Counted from the stretch's first letter, positions 16,302 to 26,244 are shown. The stretch is DNA of 64,000 bases from Azospirillum canadense (GCF_025961225.1 NZ_JAOQNG010000003.1:496001-560000), one strand, 5' to 3'. Made by a program: numbers and translations. The notes: a model not told the origin generated them from the letters alone.

Positions 16302-17087
16302 TCAAATCGCCTGCATGGTGACGCCTTCCGGAGTCTGTCCGGTCGTCGCCAAGCGCCACAGGTCGACCAGCAGCTTGCGCGCCAATGCCACGATCAGCGT
16401 CTTGCGCACGCCGCCCTTGGCGCCGGTGGTGCGCCCGCGGCACCACGCGGCCAAGGTGCTGTCTTTCTGAAACAGGAGCCAGCGCCACGCCAGTTGGATC
16501 ATGCCGCGCCGCACCCGGGCATTGCCCGCCTTGGAAAGTCCCTTCTCCCGCCGCCGCGACCCGCTCTCGTCGGGCGTGCCGGTGAGCCCGGCGTAACGCG
16601 CCACCGCCCGCCGATCCCGCAGATTCCGCCCCAACACCTCGCGCACCAGCATGGCGGCGGTCTCGACGCCAACGCCGCGCACGCGGGCGAGCAGGTGCAC
16701 CATCGCGTCGGTTCCTTCCTTCGGCGCCTGCGCGAGCCGGTCCAGACGCGCCGCCTCAAGAGCCGCGATCTGCTCTTGGATGACGTGGCATTCGACGCCG
16801 CGCACGCCCAACCAGCGCGCCAACCAGAAACCGTCGCGGCCCGCCTCGTAGGCGACGAGGAGACGCGCGATTGTCCTTCCGGCGTGAGCGGCTTCGCTCG
16901 TCCAGCGCCCGAACAGGCGCAGCAGCGCGTCCTGATCGGGCATCAGCTTCTGCAACGGCCACCGCTCGACGCCCGGGACGACGGCGGCAACAAGCCAGCT
17001 CGATTGGCTCATCTCAATGACGGCAACAAGCGTGCTCTCGTGATCGAAGGCAACGGGAGGCTGGGTCGAATCCAACGGCTTGGCCAT
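16302..17087 (-). pseudogene. IS110 family transposase with internal deletion
   Basis: The frame encodes 261 residues. IS110 transposases are DEDD enzymes of 300-400 residues. The RuvC-like N-terminal part is present (VIEMSQSSWLVAAVVPG, then AYEAGRDGFWLARWLG). The C-terminal Transposase_20 part is also present (LARVRGVGVETAAMLVREV, RYAGLTGTPDESGSRR). Between residues 103 and 104 (near 16778) ECHVI joins directly to QEQIAALEAARL. The expected stretch of about 80 or more residues, holding the KTDRLD-type acidic pair, is missing. The deletion is in frame. The product should be catalytically dead, though it could still bind DNA or partners. Confidence 0.85.
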
Positions 17088-17776
17088 GGTGCGCTCCTCC
17101 GTTTGTTGGCGCTACGATGGTGCCACGATCTCGTCGTTACCCAACGCCCCCATAGCATCTGACACAAGCGCGGTGGTCGGGGAGCAGCGCACCGTTCTGT
17201 TCGCGGCCGACGCCCTGCTGAGCCGCTGTCGGCGCTGGCGCGCTACGCGCCTGGGACCGACGCCGCAGGACGTTCGTTGGTCTGCACAAAGCGCGGGTTC
17301 CGGTGGCCCATTGGGTGGCGGTGCGGACGCCTTGGTTATGGATGGACGGCCGCGCGTGCCGCTGGGCGATCAAGCAGGCCCGAGTATGGCCCCTTGAACG
17401 TTGCCTCCGATCTGTCGCAGCCGCGCCGAAGTGTCCCGGCCGGAACGTAACGCTGGCCGTTTCGCGACGTTGCTGGCCGCCGTCCTCCCGGGTGAACGCG
17501 CTGCACACCTCAAAAGACCGGGGCGTTCAGACGCCATGGTGAGGCGGGCCCGTGTGAGCGGACCAGGAAGGGAAGTCGTCACCGGTGAGGAATTTGCCGG
17601 TCGGGAACCGCAGCGGAGGCGGCGGGTCGCGCTCGCGAACCCCTCACCGGTGACGAATCTGTGGACACCGCGCCGCACCAGGACGATTTCGCGCAAACAC
17701 ACCCTCAAAGGTCTTGACGGGACCCAGAGCTCTGCGGCACACCAGCCGGACCGAATTCGCGCCGAGGACCCCAACA
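17088..17776. other. Leader region upstream of the second parA
   Basis: No convincing gene is seen. The region carries paired TCACCGGTGA palindromes (separate entry) and probably the promoter for the parA-like operon. Confidence 0.5.
17579..17653. promoter_or_regulatory. Paired TCACCGGTGA palindromes upstream of the second parA
   Basis: Two perfect 10-bp palindromes (17579-17588 and 17644-17653) lie 65 bp apart, about six helical turns. The longer block CGTCACCGGTGAGG is repeated in inverse as CCTCACCGGTGACG. Position and spacing suit an operator or a small centromere for the ParA-type operon starting at 17777. Confidence 0.5.
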
Positions 17777-18436
17777 ATGGCTCCTGACCGCCAGAGAACC
17801 AAGCGATTGCTGCATTTGTCGCCAAAGGGAGGATCCGGGAAATCCGGCCTGTCGCGGCTGCTGATGTCAGCGGCGATTCGTGACGGGCTGCGCGCCATCG
17901 GCTTGGACGCCGATCCGCAAGGTACCTTCGCGGGCTGGATGAGCAAGCGGGAGAGATACCGGAAGAAGGCTCCCGAGGTTCCCTACGCAGAGGTGCGGGT
18001 GGCGGCGTTCGCCGACGCCGCCCGGGCGCTGGACGAGATCGCCGCCGACTTGGTGGTGGTCGACACGCCGACGGCGCTGGAGAACGATCCGGTTGCCACC
18101 AAGGCGCTCATCCTGGCGTCCGACCTGGTCCTGATTCCCTGCCAGCCGCTCGACGACGACGTCCGTTCGGTGAAGACCATCATGCTCACCGTCCAGGAGC
18201 TTGGGCGGCCGGCCTACTTCGTGCTGAACAAAGTGAAGCGCACGGTCAAGGAGGCCGAGAGCTCACGCCGGGAACTCGGAAAGGTCGGCCCCGTGATCGC
18301 GGCGAGCATCCCCGACAGCATTCAGATCGCGCGCGCCATGGCGCACGGCTTGGGCGTTGTCGAGACCAACGGCACCGGCGCCGACGACGTGAGCAGTGTG
18401 TGGGCCGAGGCGAAGCGCCTGCTGGCCATGACCTGA
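17777..18436 (+). CDS. parA: Second ParA-family partition ATPase
   Basis: A ParA/Soj-type ATPase of 219 residues without the N-terminal HTH seen in the first ParA. Deviant Walker A is SPKGGSGKSGLSR (about 15-27), the partner motif is GLDADPQGT, and Walker B-like LVVVDTPTALEN follows. NKVKRTVKE fits the ParA base-binding region. The start at 17777 has only a weak GAGGACC site; longer in-frame starts look less likely. It is followed 26 nt later by a partner gene. It probably belonged to the replicon whose rep is now split (19784 and 33613). Confidence 0.88.
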   Translation: MAPDRQRTKRLLHLSPKGGSGKSGLSRLLMSAAIRDGLRAIGLDADPQGTFAGWMSKRERYRKKAPEVPYAEVRVAAFADAARALDEIAADLVVVDTPTALENDPVATKALILASDLVLIPCQPLDDDVRSVKTIMLTVQELGRPAYFVLNKVKRTVKEAESSRRELGKVGPVIAASIPDSIQIARAMAHGLGVVETNGTGADDVSSVWAEAKRLLAMT

Positions 18437-18462
18437 CGACGAACCCCGAGGAGAGAAACGAG

Positions 18463-19086
18463 ATGGCGAAGAAGCTCAGGCTCGCCGACAGCTTCGACGG
18501 CAGCGAGGACGACGGTGCGCCGGCGCCGGCGCCGGCGCTGAGCCGGGTTGGCACGGAGCACCGGGACACCCGCGGCTTGGCCGTCGTTGAGGCGGTCGTG
18601 CCGCTGTCGAGCCGCGCGGAATACGTCCGGGAGATCTCGGACCTGTGGAGGCGGGCGCAAAAGACATTCGTGGACATCGGTCGCCACCTGAACAACGCCA
18701 AGGACCGCATCCCGCACGGCGACTTCATGGACATGATCGACGCTGAGCTGCCGTTCGGCGACCGGGTGGCCAACAAGCTCATGGCCGTGGCCCGCGCGAT
18801 CGACGCCGCCGTGTTCCCGGTCGAGCGCCTGCCGCCGCACTACTCGATCGTCTACGAGCTGGTGCAGATGCCGGAGGATCTGCGGGGCACGGCGCTCCGC
18901 GAAAATGTCATCCGGCCGGACGTGACCCGCCAGGAGGTCATCGCGTTCAAGCGCCGCTGGATCGCAAAACCTTCCGCCCCCCCCAGCAGGGCGCAGCTTC
19001 GCAAGCGGCTCCAGCAGCTTCTTGAAAACCGCAGGAAGCTCGATGAAGTGATCGCGGCCCTTCAGGACGAACTGGGTGAGGCGTAA
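18463..19086 (+). CDS. ParA partner protein, DUF3102-like DNA-binding candidate
   Basis: The 207-residue protein has a long helical region, SDLWRRAQKTFVDIGRHLNNAK, then PHGDFMDMIDAELPFGDRVANKLMAVARAID. That pattern is shared by DUF3102 proteins: a helix, then a short Leu-Pro turn, then a helix resembling helix-turn-helix. The C-terminus (RAQLRKRLQQLLENRRKLDE) is a likely coiled coil. GGAGAG precedes the ATG. It follows parA by 26 nt, where a ParB would normally be, so it may be the centromere-binding partner. It lacks the GERRWRA box of true ParB, so the function is inferred. Confidence 0.65.
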   Translation: MAKKLRLADSFDGSEDDGAPAPAPALSRVGTEHRDTRGLAVVEAVVPLSSRAEYVREISDLWRRAQKTFVDIGRHLNNAKDRIPHGDFMDMIDAELPFGDRVANKLMAVARAIDAAVFPVERLPPHYSIVYELVQMPEDLRGTALRENVIRPDVTRQEVIAFKRRWIAKPSAPPSRAQLRKRLQQLLENRRKLDEVIAALQDELGEA

Positions 19087-19783
19087 CGCGGCCCAGGAAA
19101 GCCGGGTCAGGGGCGGGCGGCGCCCCTCCCGGAGCCCACGGGCGCCGGTGTTCACCACGGCCCGCGCGCGTCGTCTCGCCTTGGCCAGCCGCTCCACGGC
19201 CACGGACCTTGCACAAGCGCCGGCTGGTTTCTCCCGTCCCTGTTGGCCACGGCGGCCCGGTGTCCCGCAACCGCCGCCACGGTCCGGCGCACGGTAAGGC
19301 GCGGCCAGACGGGCAGGGGAGGGCAGCCTCGCCCGAACGCCTCCCCCTCGAGGTTGCGGTGCCGTGGGTCGCCGTCCATGGCGACTTCCCAATCAGGCGC
19401 GGGAAGCAGCACCATTGCGCGTGCTGGGACACGCGCCTGAAACGTGTGGTCCGGCAGCGCCGCACCGGCGGGACCCGCGGAACAGGCACGCCAGCTTGAC
19501 ACTGGGAGCGCGGCACCTCCACCGGAATCACAGCCACCAGCCGTGCTTCCGCTTGGTTTTGTGATGCTCGCGTCCGGTGACGGGGAGCGCGACGGCCGCC
19601 CATTCACCCCCGACCGAAGCGGTCGGGCCCCGTTTGGTGACCCGCAAGCATCACGCCAGGAAACGACACAGCCGGCTCACCCAACGGCTCCGCCGGGGGT
19701 GAGTCCTCCATGAGCGTTGACGCCGCCCGTGTCACGACGGTTCCTCAATCGCCTGTAGTGCGGCGGTCCCTCCCTGTGGGAGG
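19087..19783. other. Spacer between the second par operon and the rep fragment
   Basis: No supported gene. There is a large imperfect inverted repeat, GTGATGCTCGCG (about 19561-19572) with CGCAAGCATCAC (about 19642-19653), and an inner dyad GACCGAAGCGGTC. It may be a terminator or protein-binding site between the convergent genes. Confidence 0.45.
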
Positions 19784-20430
19784 TCAGGCCGTCTTCACAG
19801 ACGGCGCCTCCTTGCTGCCGGTCGGCAGCGCCCTCCGCTCCCGCCTCACCGCGTTGGCGGTCACCCGGTCCAGAACGATCGGCCGACGGGGGCGTCCTTG
19901 CGCGTCAACATCGTCCGGTTTGGCAAGTCGCTTGAGCGACCGGGCGTTCTGTTCGGCGATGGCCTTGCCACGGCGAATCTGCTCGCAGAACGCGTCGGAA
20001 GGATGGAACGCGTACAGCACATCGACAATTTCAGAACCGCTGCCGTACTCCGGTTCCTTGTCGTAGCCCGCCAGCACTCCCTGCGTCACCAGCGCCTCCA
20101 CAGCCACCCGGATGGCGCGCAGCGTGTCGCGATGACGCTTGCTGCGATTCATCCCGGAGTTGGTGATGATGTCGCTGGCCCGCATCTCCACAGGGTCCAC
20201 GCTGGAGGTCGTGTGGTAATGCAAAGACAGGCGCTTGTAGAGCCACCAGCTGACCGGGTTCCTGATCTTCATCAGCATCTCGTAGGAGATGCTCTGGAAT
20301 TTCAAGGAGAGGATGGCCATTGCCACCAGCGGGTTGAATTCGAGATAAGTTTCGGTGTTGCCGCTCACGTCGTCGCCATCGTCAAGCCGGACCGAGCCAC
20401 CCTTTCCACGCATGGCTACCACCGGGAAAG
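19784..20430 (-). pseudogene. Rep initiator, C-terminal half (truncated by IS copy 3)
   Basis: About 215 codons remain, homologous to residues about 260-432 of the intact Rep at 647..1945. Matching motifs are ISYEMLMKIRNPVSWWLYKRL, IITNSGMNRSKRHRDTLR and VDVLYAFHPSDAFCEQIRRG. It begins abruptly at the right end of IS copy 3 (PFPVVAMRGKGG) and has no start. The best partner in the window is the N-terminal half at 33613..34129, which ends at the left end of IS copy 4. By alignment to the intact Rep about 28 residues are missing between the halves. The C-terminal winged helix alone should not initiate replication. Confidence 0.85.
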
Positions 20431-21544
20431 GGTGTTGGTGCAGCGAGGTCCGCACAGACGCAGTGAAGCCTGACACGACCTTTGATCAGGCGATGCGGAC
20501 GGAGTTCGGGCGTGCTTGATCGATCATCCGGTTCAGGATGATGACGCCGGTGGCGGCTTCAGTTCGTTGGCCGGGCAACGTGCGTGCACGCAGCTGGTCG
20601 CCGAGGATGCGCTTGTAACGCGCCATCGCGGTTTCCGCCTTCGCCCGCTCGCCATAGTCGGTCTGCTTTTGCCAGCCTGAGCGCCCGTGCTCGGCCAGGC
20701 TCTGGATGTGGCGGTCCCGCTGGGTCGGGGCGGTTGTGGCGGCCTCGCTCACGACCGCCGTGGCGCGCGGGGGGATGATCACCCGAGCCCCGGCATCCCG
20801 GGCGGCGATGGTCTGGTAAATCGGTTCGCCGTCGTACGCGCCGTCAGCCATGACGGTGTCGATGGGGCCACTGATCTGGTCGAGCAGCGGTCCGACCTGG
20901 GAGGCGTCCCCGTCGCTGGTGGTGGTCAGCGTGGCCGCGACGATGGCGCTGCTGGCGGCATCCACCGCGAGATGGAGTTTGCGCCAGGTCCGCGGCCCGC
21001 GCACGCCATGCTTGTCGCGGTGCCACTCGCCGGCCCCGTAGACCTTCAAGCCGGTGCTGTCGATCACCAGCGTGACCGGGCCCGTCGGCAGGGCCGTGGC
21101 CAACACCGGCGTCAAGCGCGCCGCCCGGCGACTGATCGTCGTGTGGTCGGGAACCGGCAGGTCCACGCCCAGGAGATCCAGCAACGAGCCGAGCAGCCCC
21201 TCGGTCTGGCGCAGCGGCTGATGAAACACCAAGCGGACCATGAGGGCTGTTTCGATAGCCGTCTGCGAGTAGCGCGCTTGCCCACCGGGCGTCGTCCGCG
21301 GCGCCGCTCGCCAGGCGGCGATCGCCGCGTCGCTGACCCACAGCGTCAGACTGCCGCGCCGGCGCAGTCCGGCTTCGTACGACGCCCAATTCGTTACTTT
21401 GAACCGCATCTTCGGGATGTGATGGCGCCGCGCGTCGTTGTGTTTGTTCGGCATGCCGAGGCTGACCAATCCGGTAATCAAGAGACGCGCCCTTCTACAC
21501 GATGACCCAGGACCGGCAATCCCGAACCTCGCTGCACCAACGCC
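20431..21544 (-). mobile_element. IS903-group IS5-family element, copy 3
   Basis: Full 1114-bp copy with the same GGYGTTGGTGCAGCGAGG ends. Flanks along the element are CCTCGCTGA (left) and CTTTCCCGG (right), which do not match. Its right end abuts the C-terminal half of rep. It shares the silent G with copy 4, with which it is in inverted orientation. Confidence 0.93.
20486..21454 (-). CDS. IS5 family (IS903 group) transposase, copy 3
   Basis: Intact 322-residue DDE transposase, identical in protein to the other copies; it differs from copies 1 and 2 at one silent site. No promoter beyond that of the element is evident. Confidence 0.95.
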   Translation of the reverse strand: MPNKHNDARRHHIPKMRFKVTNWASYEAGLRRRGSLTLWVSDAAIAAWRAAPRTTPGGQARYSQTAIETALMVRLVFHQPLRQTEGLLGSLLDLLGVDLPVPDHTTISRRAARLTPVLATALPTGPVTLVIDSTGLKVYGAGEWHRDKHGVRGPRTWRKLHLAVDAASSAIVAATLTTTSDGDASQVGPLLDQISGPIDTVMADGAYDGEPIYQTIAARDAGARVIIPPRATAVVSEAATTAPTQRDRHIQSLAEHGRSGWQKQTDYGERAKAETAMARYKRILGDQLRARTLPGQRTEAATGVIILNRMIDQARPNSVRIA

Positions 21545-21639
21545 TCAGCGAGGCGAATGACGAGAGGATCAAGGCCGGGCTCGGAACCGTCACGCGGCCT
21601 GGAAGTTGAGGCGAGCAGAAAACTTGCGGAGGGTGGCCC

Positions 21640-22413
21640 ATGCCGAGCGAGACTGTCTGTCCCTTGCGCCTTGCGGCGGCGCTGGCCGCTTGCTTGGTGC
21701 TGGCCGGATGCACCGGAAACGCCACCGGCCTCGGGCTGAACCTTGGGTCGCAGGAGCAACTCGTTGATCTCGGTCGGCAGGACTGGCAGCGCCTGTTGGC
21801 GACAACCCCGACCTCCAACAACCAATCCTATCAGCGCCGGGCCGAGCAGGTGTCGATGCGCCTGCTGCGCGCCGCCGGCCTCAACGCCGGTGAGTGGGAG
21901 GTGCGCGTGCTCAAGGACGACCAAACCAACGCCTTCGCCCTGCCCGGCCAGAAGATCGGCGTCTACGAGGGCCTGTTCCGCTACGCCAAGACCGACGCAC
22001 AGCTGGCCGCGGTCATCGGGCACGAGATCGCCCACACTCTGGAAGGTCACGCGGCCGAACGCGTCAGCACCCAGATGGCCACGGAGGCGGGCACCGGGAT
22101 CCTCGGTGCCGTGCTGGGGGCAAGCGGCCTCGGCGGCAGCGCCCTGATCGCCGCGGCTCTCGGCACCGGGGCTCAGTACGGCCTGATCCTTCCCTATTCC
22201 CGCAACCAGGAGCTGGAGGCCGACCGCATCGGCCTGCTGATGATGGCGCGTGCCGGCTACGACCCGCAGGCGGCGATCGAGCTGTGGCAGAATATGAAGG
22301 AGGCAGGGGCCCAACCGCCGACCTTCCTGTCCACGCACCCCGGCACCGAGGACCGCATCGCCGCGCTGCAAAAACTGATGCCCGAAGCGAAGGCGGCCTA
22401 CAAGCCAAGCTGA
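21640..22413 (+). CDS. M48 family metalloprotease, lipoprotein
   Basis: A zinc metalloprotease of 257 residues tethered to a membrane on the periplasmic side. The signal peptide ends in lipobox LAGC (residues 21-24). HEIAH at 128-132 is the zinc-binding HExxH. The third ligand lies in NQELEADRIG near residue 190, and STHPGTEDRI is a family C-terminal motif. Relatives such as LoiP and BepA handle outer-membrane protein quality control. GGAGGG precedes the ATG. All catalytic parts are present. It is the first gene after IS copy 3, so its original upstream neighbour has been lost. Confidence 0.9.
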   Translation: MPSETVCPLRLAAALAACLVLAGCTGNATGLGLNLGSQEQLVDLGRQDWQRLLATTPTSNNQSYQRRAEQVSMRLLRAAGLNAGEWEVRVLKDDQTNAFALPGQKIGVYEGLFRYAKTDAQLAAVIGHEIAHTLEGHAAERVSTQMATEAGTGILGAVLGASGLGGSALIAAALGTGAQYGLILPYSRNQELEADRIGLLMMARAGYDPQAAIELWQNMKEAGAQPPTFLSTHPGTEDRIAALQKLMPEAKAAYKPS

Positions 22414-22471
22414 TCGGATCAAGGACGCCAAGATCACATCCACCGCGTACTGCGTTGAGGAGGATTGCTGG

Positions 22472-24285
22472 GTGGCGGATTTCCTGAAGCGGCGCCTCGA
22501 TGCGAAGCGGGACTTTCTGTTCGGTGACCCGCAGGCAAAGACCAGGCTGGTTTGGTACGTGGACTACACCTTCGAGCCTGCTCGTCGCGCCCGTGACATC
22601 GTGCGCCGCTCGGTCCACCGTTTCGGCCGCGAAGGAGCGGTCATCGCCATCCGGCAGAACCCATTGCCGCACCGAGCGCCCGAAAGCGAAATCGCCGCTC
22701 GTGCCGCTGTCGCGGCCGGTCGGCAAGGCAAGTTTACGGAGATGCACGATGCCCTGTTCGCGCATGAGCACGCCTACAACGAGGCCACCGTCACCGCCCT
22801 CGCGGAGCGCATTGGCCTCGATCTTGAGCGCTTTACAGACGATTTGAACGCGCACGAGACCGTGGAACGCGTCGAGCAGGATCGTGCCTCCGTGGTCGAT
22901 GCGGGATACCGGTCCGCCCCGCTCCTCTTCATCAACAATCGTCTCTACAAGGGTGCGTGGGACGAAGACGCGTTGATCGAGGCTTTGGAAAAGCCTTTCG
23001 GTGTCAAGCTTCGGCTGGCCAGCACCGACTTCTTCGAATGGGCCGCGTCCGCCGGCGTTGTCCTGGTGCTGGCGACCATCGCCGCATTGGCCTTCGCGAA
23101 TCTCGGCGGTTACGGAGCGTACGAGCACATTCGCGGCACGCCGGTCGGGCTGTCGTACGGCGAGCGGGTGTTCACCCTGCCCGTGATGACGTGGGTCAAC
23201 GATGGCCTGATGGCAATCTTCTTCCTCGTCGTCGGCATCGAGATCAAGCGCGAGTTGCTCACGGGCGAGTTGTCGGACCCGCGACGCGCCGCACTGCCGT
23301 TCATCGGCGCGGTTGGCGGTATGGCGATGCCGGCACTGATCTACACGGCGTTCGACTGGGGGCGCGGCACGATCGGTGGGTGGGCGTGCCGATGGCGACC
23401 GACATCGCGTTCACCCTCGGCCTCATGGCGCTGCTCGGCCGCCGCGTCCCGACTTCGCTGAAAGTCTTTGTCTCGGCGCTGGCGATCGTCGATGACCTGG
23501 GTGCGATCATCGTGATCGCGCTGTTTTACAGCGAAGGTTTGCACGCCTCCGCTCTGGTCTGGGCGAGCGGCATGTTTGCCGTCATGCTCGGCCTGAATCG
23601 GGCGCGCATCTACTCGTCCACCCCCTACCTCGTTCTCGGCCTGCTCCTCTGGGGCTTCATTCACGAGTCCGGCCTGTACGCCACGCTCGCCGGCGTCTTG
23701 ACTGCGTTTGCCATTCCCTCCCGACGCAGCGGCGACGTGCGCGGCATCGCCGCGCAGACGGCCGTCATGTTCGATGCGGAGCTGCGTCGCACCGATGCGG
23801 GGCAGCATGAGCCGGCGACGATTCGTCCGACGACCTTGAGAATTCTCGAAAATGCCCTCACTCGGCTGCGTGAGCCTGGTTATCACCTCCAGCATCGGCT
23901 GGAGAACTGGTCGAACTTTTTGATCCTTCCGCTCTTCGCCTTCTTCAACGTCGGCATTCCGATCACCGGCTCCGGCATGAGCCTGAACGCTCCAGAGGCG
24001 TTCGGCGTCATCGCGGGGCTGGTCGTTGGAAAGCCGCTTGGCATCCTGCTTGTGTGCTGGCTCGCGGTTCGGCGGCGCGTTGCAGCCTTGTCGTCCGAGA
24101 TCGGTTGGATGCAGATGCTGGGTGCCGGGGCACTGGCCGGAGTCGGCTTCACCATGTCGATTTTCATTGCGGCGGCCACCTTCGAAGGGGCGCAGTTGGA
24201 CATGGTGAAGCGTTCCATCCTTCTTGCTTCCGTATTGTGCGCGGCCATTGGTGCCGCGATCTTGTTCACTGCGGCTAAGGCGTGA
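22472..24285 (+). pseudogene. nhaA: Thioredoxin-domain/NhaA Na+/H+ antiporter fusion, frameshifted
   Basis: Residues 1-175 resemble a DsbA-like thioredoxin domain, and the rest is NhaA. The frame is broken near 23381-23385, where GGTGGGTGGGCGTG would need one more G to continue into GWGVPMATDIAFTLGL. After the shift the second frame carries NhaA to 24285, including the Asp pair in IVDDLGAIIVIALFY. The thioredoxin part lacks the usual CxxC; the site reads YTFEPARRA. The start is GTG at 22472 after GAGGAGGA. The fusion type is known for NhaA. A single-base error in the sequence could mimic the frameshift. Confidence 0.85.
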
Positions 24286-24538
24286 CCTTGTGCTGAAAGC
24301 TCCCTGTACTCCGGCACGAGCACGAGGTGGCGAGTGCCCCTGTTTCGATGGCCACCAGCACGGCGGTCACGGACGGACGGTCACCGTGGCGTTGGTCGGC
24401 GCCAAGCGGACTTGGCTTCCGGGGGGCCTAGAACCGACAGGCATGTCCATCCGCACCGGTGCCGGCTCGGCGGAGGAGAGGTCTACAGTTCCGTGCGGAC
24501 CCTAGGTGTGCCTGTGCTGATCCGGCTGGGAGGGAGCG

Positions 24539-24871
24539 ATGCACCGAGCAACCCAATACCGCCAAGGCGATGTTCTTCTCGTCGCGGCCACTGTCCTGCT
24601 GCCCGGCAGCCGGCCCGTGGAGGCGGCCGACGGGCGGGTGATCCTCGCCCGTGGCGAGGTGACCGGCCATGCCCACAGCATGGCCGCCGAGCGCGTGCGC
24701 TATTTTCGCGAGGATGAGACCGGACGCGGCTTCATCCAGGTTCACGGCCCTGGCCCGGTCGCGCTTCGGCACGAGGAACACGCCCCGGTCAACGTCGAAC
24801 CGGGGCTGTACGAGGTGCGCCGCCAGCGCGAGTACCGGCCGCGCGCCCAAGCCGGCCTGGTTGCCGACTGA
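24539..24871 (+). CDS. Conserved hypothetical protein, partner of the DUF6745-type gene
   Basis: 110 residues. Visible motifs are RQGDVLLVA near the N-terminus, ILARGEVTGHAHS with a His-x-His-like pair, ALRHEEHAPVNVEPGLYEV, and a terminal RRQREY. The pattern suggests a small beta-barrel with a conserved His cluster. Proteins of this form occur beside DUF6745 genes in other bacteria (recalled, not searched), and that is the arrangement here, 28 nt upstream of one. A strong GGGAGGGAG site precedes the ATG. Function is unknown. Confidence 0.65.
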   Translation: MHRATQYRQGDVLLVAATVLLPGSRPVEAADGRVILARGEVTGHAHSMAAERVRYFREDETGRGFIQVHGPGPVALRHEEHAPVNVEPGLYEVRRQREYRPRAQAGLVAD

Positions 24872-24899
24872 GCGATACGGCCGAAACTCGGCATGAGCG

Positions 24900-26198
24900 G
24901 TGGATTACCCGGACCCGACCACCATGGATGATGGGCTTCCCGCGCCTTGGCCGTTGCTGCCAAAGGGCGATCGGGTCAAGGCGGAGCAGAGCATCCGCGA
25001 CGTCTATGATGCCGCGGGGCTGGCGGCGCCGCGGTTCATCGTGTGGCTCGCCGGCCCGCGCGACGCCTACCGGGTGCTCGCCTGGGTCACCTGGCGTCGG
25101 TGGGTGCTGTCGATGGCTCTGGTTTTGGGATTGGCCGTCAGCGTGGCTCCGCTGCTGACAACCAGCCCGGCAGGTCTGGGAGAAGCTGCGTCCTCATCCA
25201 CCCGCGTCCCGTGGATTGGCAGCGCCATGGTCCTGGCGCTCGCAGGCCTGATTGGCGGCTTGGACTGGCGCTGGCGGGACGTGCGGCACAGGGTCCACAC
25301 CGCGCGGGGAGCATGCCTCCTCATTCTCCTGGGTGCGGCGACGGCAGCCCCTTTCGTTGTTCCCCAGCTGTCAGCCGTCAGCGCGGCGGGTGGCGGAATC
25401 GCCACCCTGGCTCTGGGCGGTCTCGTCACCCCTCCACCCGCCGGATCCGCGCCCCTGCCCCACCGCTTCGGCCCGCTGCTCAACGCGCGTATGAGCGATC
25501 TGCTGAAACGAGCTTCTCCTGGCCCACGGCTGCCGGACACAGCGTTGCACGCCGTCGTGCGATGGCTGCGCGGCCGGTTGATGCCGGCTCCGTTGTGTCC
25601 CGCCGAAGCGTGTTTCTCCGGTCAATCCACGACGGCCCGGGCCTGTCCACGCCCGTCCACAATGCAGCGGGTGGCGATTGGTTTGCTGAACCATGTCGGT
25701 GCCCTGTGGATGTATCGGAACGTGGCCCTCGTGTTGGCGCCACCAACCGAGTGCCACGTGAACGGCGAGGGCGCTCTGCACAACAGCACCGGGGCGGCGG
25801 TGCGCTGGGCGGATGGCACGGTGCTGCTGGCCATCGACGGCGAGGTCGGAGGCGATCTCGATCTGGACCTGGATCGCCTGTCGGCGGAGGCCGTTCGGCA
25901 GGAGCCCAGCCCGGCCTTGCGCCGCGTCCTCATCGAGTGCTTCGGCCCGGAGCGTCTGATGCGTGCATTCGGTGGCCACAAGATCGCTGAGGACGCCGCC
26001 GGCCAGCTCTGGTGCGCGCCGCAATTCGATGGTGAGCCGCTGGTGATGGTGCGGGTGCGGAACGCCACGCCGGAGCCCGACGGGCAACGCCGGGTCTATT
26101 GGCTGCGGGTGCCGCCCACCACAGCCACACCGCGTGAGGGCGTCGCGTGGACCTTCGGCCTGGATGCCGACGCCTACCGGCCGACGCGCGAGACATGA
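24900..26198 (+). CDS. DUF6745-like protein with N-terminal membrane segments
   Basis: 432 residues from a GTG at 24900; an ATG at 24924 is a near alternative. Residues about 65-180 contain three or four hydrophobic stretches, likely membrane helices. The C-terminal half has the pattern of DUF6745 proteins: LWMYRNVALVLAPPTECHVN, ALHNSTGAAVRWADG, then ECFGPERLMRAFGG and YWLRVPP, ending AWTFGL. The role of the family is not known. It follows the small His-motif gene by 28 nt, so the two probably form one operon. Membrane anchoring of this domain is unusual to my knowledge. Confidence 0.65.
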   Translation: MDYPDPTTMDDGLPAPWPLLPKGDRVKAEQSIRDVYDAAGLAAPRFIVWLAGPRDAYRVLAWVTWRRWVLSMALVLGLAVSVAPLLTTSPAGLGEAASSSTRVPWIGSAMVLALAGLIGGLDWRWRDVRHRVHTARGACLLILLGAATAAPFVVPQLSAVSAAGGGIATLALGGLVTPPPAGSAPLPHRFGPLLNARMSDLLKRASPGPRLPDTALHAVVRWLRGRLMPAPLCPAEACFSGQSTTARACPRPSTMQRVAIGLLNHVGALWMYRNVALVLAPPTECHVNGEGALHNSTGAAVRWADGTVLLAIDGEVGGDLDLDLDRLSAEAVRQEPSPALRRVLIECFGPERLMRAFGGHKIAEDAAGQLWCAPQFDGEPLVMVRVRNATPEPDGQRRVYWLRVPPTTATPREGVAWTFGLDADAYRPTRET

Positions 26199-26244
26199 CG
26201 CGGACGGACGACGCACACATCCCTTGGGGTGCTCCCGGCCGGTG

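Noticed and set aside
18322..19392. A 356-codon minus-strand frame
   Set aside because: It is antisense to the ParA partner gene, whose start, ribosome site and context are better.
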